Assembly (NCBI GenBank): GCA_947479915.1
Contig: CANKAU010000019.1
Span: 1-40,193 of the forward strand
Direction: 5' to 3'
DNA length: 40,193 nt
DNA from: Chloroflexota bacterium
Lineage (GTDB): Bacteria > Chloroflexota > Dehalococcoidia > UBA2979
The translations under genes and the position numbers were made by a program. The notes beneath the pieces were generated by a model. It was not told the origin of the DNA, did not search any database, and saw only the letters and a list, made by a program, of their open reading frames with translations. Shown here one piece after another: positions 40,131 to 40,193 of this stretch. Every line of letters starts with the position of its first letter. The first letter of the stretch is position 1.

Positions 40131-40193
40131 TCGCTGACGCAGCGATTCACTATCGGTGCCGTTGATGTGTCATCACTCCATCCTCTCAAGGAT

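Noticed and set aside
39929..40178. A second minus-strand frame across the integrase start region (NSALDPEWLAPLITEQ)
   Set aside because: It is interesting as a possible frameshifted upstream part of the integrase, but it contains the inverted repeat, lacks integrase motifs and runs on out of frame over proven integrase sequence.
1..40193. CRISPR arrays and tRNA genes
   Set aside because: I saw no regularly spaced repeats and no cloverleaf with a T-loop and encoded acceptor stem apart from the tmRNA.

Overview
The window is a high-GC bacterial chromosome segment, densely coded, with ATGA/GTGA overlaps and frequent GTG starts. Gene content is mostly core metabolism. The best phylogenetic hint is the tmRNA (39267-39621): its predicted tag peptide GDRQFALAA follows the G-[ED]-R-x-L-type tags I recall from Dehalococcoidia. 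The archaeal-type phosphoglycerate mutase, the LL-diaminopimelate aminotransferase and the ferredoxin-dependent 2-oxoacid oxidoreductase also fit. I read it as Chloroflexota, perhaps Dehalococcoidia; this is inference, not proof.

Layout. 1-1436 (+): end of a histidine cluster (hisB and an IMPase-type hisN). 1461-8048 (-): a purine operon read guaA > 73-aa coiled-coil protein > purD > 144-aa unknown > cupin > purB > purC > purS. It has a clear promoter before guaA and an interspersed repeat hairpin between purC and purS. 8153-11340: a beta-propeller lipoprotein and a threonylcarbamoyl-AMP synthase (+), then a repeat-containing lipoprotein (-). 11447-15330 (+): rpiB, a penicillin-acylase-family hydrolase and a polyprenyl diphosphate synthase, tightly coupled. 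15358-22685 (+): a strong promoter, then pgk, archaeal-type apgM, tpiA, miaA, dapF and a GNAT gene. A hairpin and dapL follow. This unit joins lower glycolysis with lysine/peptidoglycan precursor synthesis and tRNA modification.

22761-24077 (+): hflX on an almost leaderless transcript. 24132-26761 (-): a THUMP-like methyltransferase and three poorly known small or medium proteins. 26867-30328 (+): a 1153-residue FtsX-type permease with no ATPase beside it, facing two small membrane-anchored proteins (30337-31262, -). 31272-35105 (-): a Cys-rich unknown protein, a QueD/PTPS-family protein lacking the usual Cys, and korA-korB. 35482-36223 (+): a stand-alone RAM (Lrp ligand-binding) domain and a Bcp peroxiredoxin. 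36358-36650 (-): a two-CXXC mini-protein with a well-formed promoter and overlapping dyads. 37048-38292 (+): an S41 C-terminal processing protease after a long non-coding stretch.

38441-39662 (+): the trans-translation cluster smpB, a small YdeI/OmpD-type protein, ssrA and a terminator. Immediately beyond ssrA lies the C-terminal half of a tyrosine recombinase (39674-about 40075, -). This is the classic signature of an integrative element using the tmRNA gene as attachment site. The window ends just inside that element, so its cargo is not visible. I see no CRISPR array, no tRNA and no complete insertion sequence. The most unusual signals are the truncated integrase at ssrA, the dyad-rich promoter of the two-CXXC protein, the Cys-less PTPS, the orphan FtsX permease and the unknown proteins embedded in the purine operon.
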